From Myxocyprinus asiaticus (lineage: Eukaryota; Chordata; Actinopteri; Cypriniformes; Catostomidae): a DNA stretch of 64,000 bases. Positions within the stretch are counted from its first letter, which is position 1; each line of letters starts with the position of its first letter. The stretch spans positions 18,929,656-18,993,655 of the forward strand of contig NC_059348.1 in NCBI RefSeq assembly GCF_019703515.2, in the 5' to 3' direction. The notes beneath the pieces are model-generated. The model was not told where the DNA came from. It did not search any database and saw only the letters and a program-made list of their open reading frames with translations. Both the position numbers and the translations under genes were made by a program. Below are positions 60,455 through 64,000 of this stretch, piece by piece.

Positions 60455-60622
60455 TTTTAGTTGACGCTTTAATCTAAAGTCTATTTAAGGTACCCCTTCT
60501 GGTGTCTTCCTCAAGGATCCAATGGTGATAGTTTATGGCTTACTACCCCTTCTGGGGTTTGAACCTTCAACCTTTCAGTTATGAACCCAGATCTTTAACC
60601 ACCAGCTTACAGCACCCCCTTT
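60455..60622 (-). mobile_element. tRNA-derived SINE, diverged
   Basis: On the minus strand, GGTGCTGTAAGCTGGTGGTT (A-box type) and GGTTCAAACCC (B-box) are followed by a central part and a decayed L2-type tail (AGATTAAAGCGTC). Similar plan to the SINE at 27650. Confidence 0.65.
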
Positions 60623-61402
60623 CAGACTTGAATTAATGTTGTGAAATCTGTGTTTTCATTATTGCTTGTGTGTTGCACTGACGTCCTCTGCTTTGCAAAT
60701 TACACCGGAAAACAAAGAAAGAAAGAAAGAAACAAATTATTAATTTGCTTAACAACCATAACGCATGAAAATAAATAGCTTTTATTCAGAAAAGAAACAT
60801 TTATATAACATTTTCTTTACCTTTACTTAATTTGCATGAATCTACAGCAAAACAGATATGAATTCTAAGATGAAGTTAAAGTGATAAATAGAATAAAAGA
60901 ATAATTGTGAGTTCCTTGAACTTCTTTGCCATAAAAATCCATAAAATTAAGATTTTAAGTAGGCTATACCACCAGGGGCGGACTGGCCACAGGGAGAGCC
61001 AGTGGGCCGGCCGCGAAACGGGGGCAAACGGTGGAGAAATGGACAGCGACATCCCCCCTCAACAACTTTTGGACCGATTTCTCTTCCCAGTCCGTCCATG
61101 GCTACCACTAACTCAAATGATCAAATACAGAAATAAGGTTGTGGGAAATACCCATAATCCCTTGCGCTTTAATAATTTAATCATATTTGTTTGGCCAAAA
61201 GGAACTTACTGGGGCATTTAATCAGTTGTTATTAAGAATTCATAGAGATTTTTGCTCTTTTTAGTATTATTGATGTTGTTTTACTGTAATTAGTTGTTTT
61301 TGCGTAAAGTCACCATTTGGGTGATTAACGTTCCTTTGGTGGATCCTGTACGGTTGGATCTTGTTTTCAATCTGTATTAATTTTCCTTGCATGTGTTAAT
61401 TA
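60623..61402. other. stretch downstream of the candidate exon
   Basis: CCAGGGGCGGACTGGCCACA at 60972 resembles the terminus of a hAT group, but no opposite end was found. GAAAGAAAGAAAGAAA lies at 60715-60731. No exon. Confidence 0.5.
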
Positions 61403-61961
61403 GTTATGGGAAGATCGGATCATTTTACTGACTTGGATCTTTGAGTCTCGTTCAGCAAAATGAACAAATCTTTTTTCAAGTTATTTCCTTCATTTAAGCA
61501 GAATTAAATTAAAATGTTACATTTTCAATAGCCAAATCCCCCCAACACGTCTACTTACGCAAACTTTGATTATAGTCCCAATAAGGAAAAATTGATAATG
61601 CAGCCAAGGACAGATTATGAGAAACAGAAATGATTAGTTCTCCTCTGGAATCTTCTTGTCCGAATCGTTTGTTCATTTGTCACGTGACAACCGTATAAGC
61701 TATACACATAGCGTCTGTCATGTGACACATATATGGTTGTCACGTTACAAAAGAATGAACGACTTGGACCAACAGAGTTGAAAGGTGAACTAATAATTTC
61801 TGTTTCCTGTACAGCGCCTATGCAGGTTTTCACATAGCAAATGAACGGAGGTTGCGCAATGTGCATGTGCGGCCAACATAAAATGAACAAATCACTCTCT
61901 GAGACTACTTGTTCTTCTGAGTCACAAAATGAACGAATCGTTCATGAACGACTCATCACTA
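61403..61961. mobile_element. possible MITE with TAGTxATG ends
   Basis: Left TAGTTATGGGAAGATCGGAT and right GAACGACTCATCACTA are weakly inverted. Repeats of GAATCGTTCA / AATGAACGA text occur inside, and CACGTGACA-type words recur at 61680-61745. Typical of a fish MITE, but boundaries are uncertain. Confidence 0.55.
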
Positions 61962-64000
61962 GTGTGAATGTGCGTAGCTGAATTGGAATCAAGCTTAATG
62001 TTTGACATCAGTCATAGTTTTTGTTTTAGAGCCAATTAACTTAACAATAAATGTTAATTTGAAACAATGTGCTATTAGTCGTTAAATCTTTTTGGTGTGA
62101 CATACCTTTTTAAGTAAATGAAGCTGAATTAACTGATACATTTGTGTATATCTTACAAAGGTTTTCTACTGTAGTTATGATTACATAAAATGACCATAAG
62201 TTGAATTTAGTTAAAAGGTGTAATGCAAAAATTCTACATATGTCTTTTAAGTAAATCCAACACATCATGTTTTTCTCCAGTGTAGACAAGAAAAAAATAT
62301 ATATATTTGCAGGACATGTTCCTGCACTGTTTTTTTTATTTATTTTTTTTATCAGGTAACCTGAAAATGTGCTTCAAGTGGTAACTTCTAAATTAACTGG
62401 TTTTTATTCAATTCAATACAATTATTTAATATGACTGAATCGACCTATTAGATTACACAAAATAATTTTAAAGATCAGATCAGGTTGAAATAGCTTTTCT
62501 AGGTAACAACTGCAAAGTATTTGTTTATACGGTATAAATCGCACTGTTTTAAATCATATTCTATTTATTATCATTATGCAAAATGTAATTCTATACACAA
62601 TTTGAGCCTACTTAAGCTTAATTTGTGTAAAATCAGACTGGTTCCATAGCTTGTTCTAATGAAAATGTGCCTTGATATGATATCAGATAATTAATTAAAA
62701 GCCTTTTATTTAATTGACATTTATGAGATTGGTAAGAGTGTGTTTAAATTCCACTCTGCATATTATTTAGATCATCTCAGGGGTGTCCTGTGTGTAAACA
62801 GATGACTGTGCCAATACTGACAGATGGGGCACAAATCAATTTATTACAGTCTGCTTCCTCATTTGGACTCATTCAGGTTTACAGTTCCAGGGCCAAGAGA
62901 GGAATCACCTTCCTCTATCTCTTTTTACAGCCATCAATAACATTAGGTACAGGTTTTTCAATATGATCAAACATAGTGTATATGACCAATGTTTGATTGC
63001 ACTATTATTCTTTCTATTACATATGACTATAATCGAGGAAATTGGGTTATGATCGGGTCATGAAGGATGAAGAACATTAAGAACATTTTATTATTTAAAT
63101 GTAGTGTTTTGGTAACTCACTGTCACTGTGAATTGCAGAGATTGCTGGTTTTGCAGCCCCCACAGTGTTTTAAATGACAGGTATTACAGTATCTGTGAAG
63201 ACAGTCCTGACGTCCCATAATGCCTTCAGCCTCCCTGTTGTGCCTTGCTGAAGGTCAGAATAATAGTGCAGCTATCTGTTATATTTAAGCCCAAAGCAGC
63301 TGTTTAGTCTTCATGTTGTTGAATAGATAAATGCATGTGCTGGCCCAGATTCCAAGGGGCACTGTTGAGCTATATTTGTATGTTCGGTCAAAAATGGCCC
63401 ACTTTTGGTCATCTTGGCTATTTGTCCAACTATTAACAACATGAGGAAATTCTAGCCTCAAACACATCACATCGTATTTGAAGAGTCTCTTCCCCTTCAT
63501 TAGTTTCATTTTGACCTCTGGATAGCATCCAGTCTCATTGTGACCTAGAACAATGTCTCTCAGGCAGTCACCTAAATCACCACTGAAGTACAGTGAGAGG
63601 GTACATGGATACTGGAAATTAAAGTGTTAAACACTCATTTGGTATAGCTATATTTTACTTGGCAGCCTAAATAAAAGCAGCTCAACTGCGTAGTTCACCA
63701 GACTGAAACAAACATGAAATTCCCTCTTTCTTCCTATAAAGGAAATCAAAGCTTCTCCTATCAAATCTGATAAGATCACATTCTTTAAACACAAAGTTCT
63801 TTGTGCTTTAGTTCCATTTTGTTGGATCCTTCATTTATTTATTCAAAAAATGAGGAAAATGTCCCTAATAAAGTGCTGTTATTGTATTTCTAACTTAGTT
63901 TTGTCTTTAGGCAGTGAGATTTAATCTAGTCTGTGAGAGATTTATTTGCAAGTTTTTTACAGACACTGTACAGACAACTTCCATTTCGATAGCTCAGAGG
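61962..64000. other. right end of window, no gene seen
   Basis: A/T-rich sequence. If the candidate gene at 60172 is real, this would be its first intron. I see no splice-bounded conserved frame and no complete repeat. Confidence 0.55.

Overview
The window is nuclear DNA from a ray-finned fish, most likely a cyprinid. This rests on one intron-bearing vertebrate gene, AT-rich introns, and many fish-type repeats: Tc1, hAT, SINEs with an L2-like tail, an L2-type LINE, a DIRS element and several LTR elements. There are no bacterial-style operons, no CRISPR array and no viral genome.

The one clearly identified gene is mmp16 (membrane-type matrix metalloproteinase 3, MT3-MMP) on the minus strand. 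Seven coding exons can be placed to the base: exon 1 at 35875-35994 (signal peptide), exon 2 at 15123-15271 (prodomain), exon 3 at 12828-12947 (cysteine switch and furin site), exon 4 at 8365-8669 and exon 5 at 2977-3138 (catalytic domain), exon 6 at 2381-2598 (hinge and start of hemopexin), exon 7 at 250-388 (hemopexin). All six junctions have GT/AG ends and join in phase to give 404 continuous residues. The rest of hemopexin, the membrane anchor and the tail lie beyond base 1. Intron 1 is about 20.6 kb. A CpG-rich 5' region with a perfect NRF1-type palindrome precedes exon 1.

Bases 36.3-60 kb are intergenic and almost entirely nested mobile DNA. Highlights are a 483-bp fold-back element (37353-37835), a hAT element with an 8-bp target duplication (38637-39882), and a TTAA-flanked DNA transposon (40689-45843) that holds a SINE, an LTR fragment and a DIRS-like retrotransposon. 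Further right are a solo LTR inserted in a MITE with a 5-bp duplication (46770-47753), a tandem-repeat-rich LTR element (49196-50935), a Ty3/Gypsy integrase remnant (about 54.2-55.3 kb), a complete 913-bp miniature LTR element with an apparent tRNA-Phe primer site (56396-57308), and a 21-bp minisatellite (58.1-58.9 kb).

Near 60 kb a CpG-rich block with a CRE is followed by an ATG, a signal-peptide-like segment and a splice donor. This could be exon 1 of an unidentified secreted or membrane protein on the plus strand, divergent from mmp16. No later exon was found before the window ends.

I found no new enzymatic system. The most distinctive observations concern transposon structure: the miniature LTR element, the integrase-before-RT order in a Gypsy remnant, the multi-level nesting, and the fold-back element.
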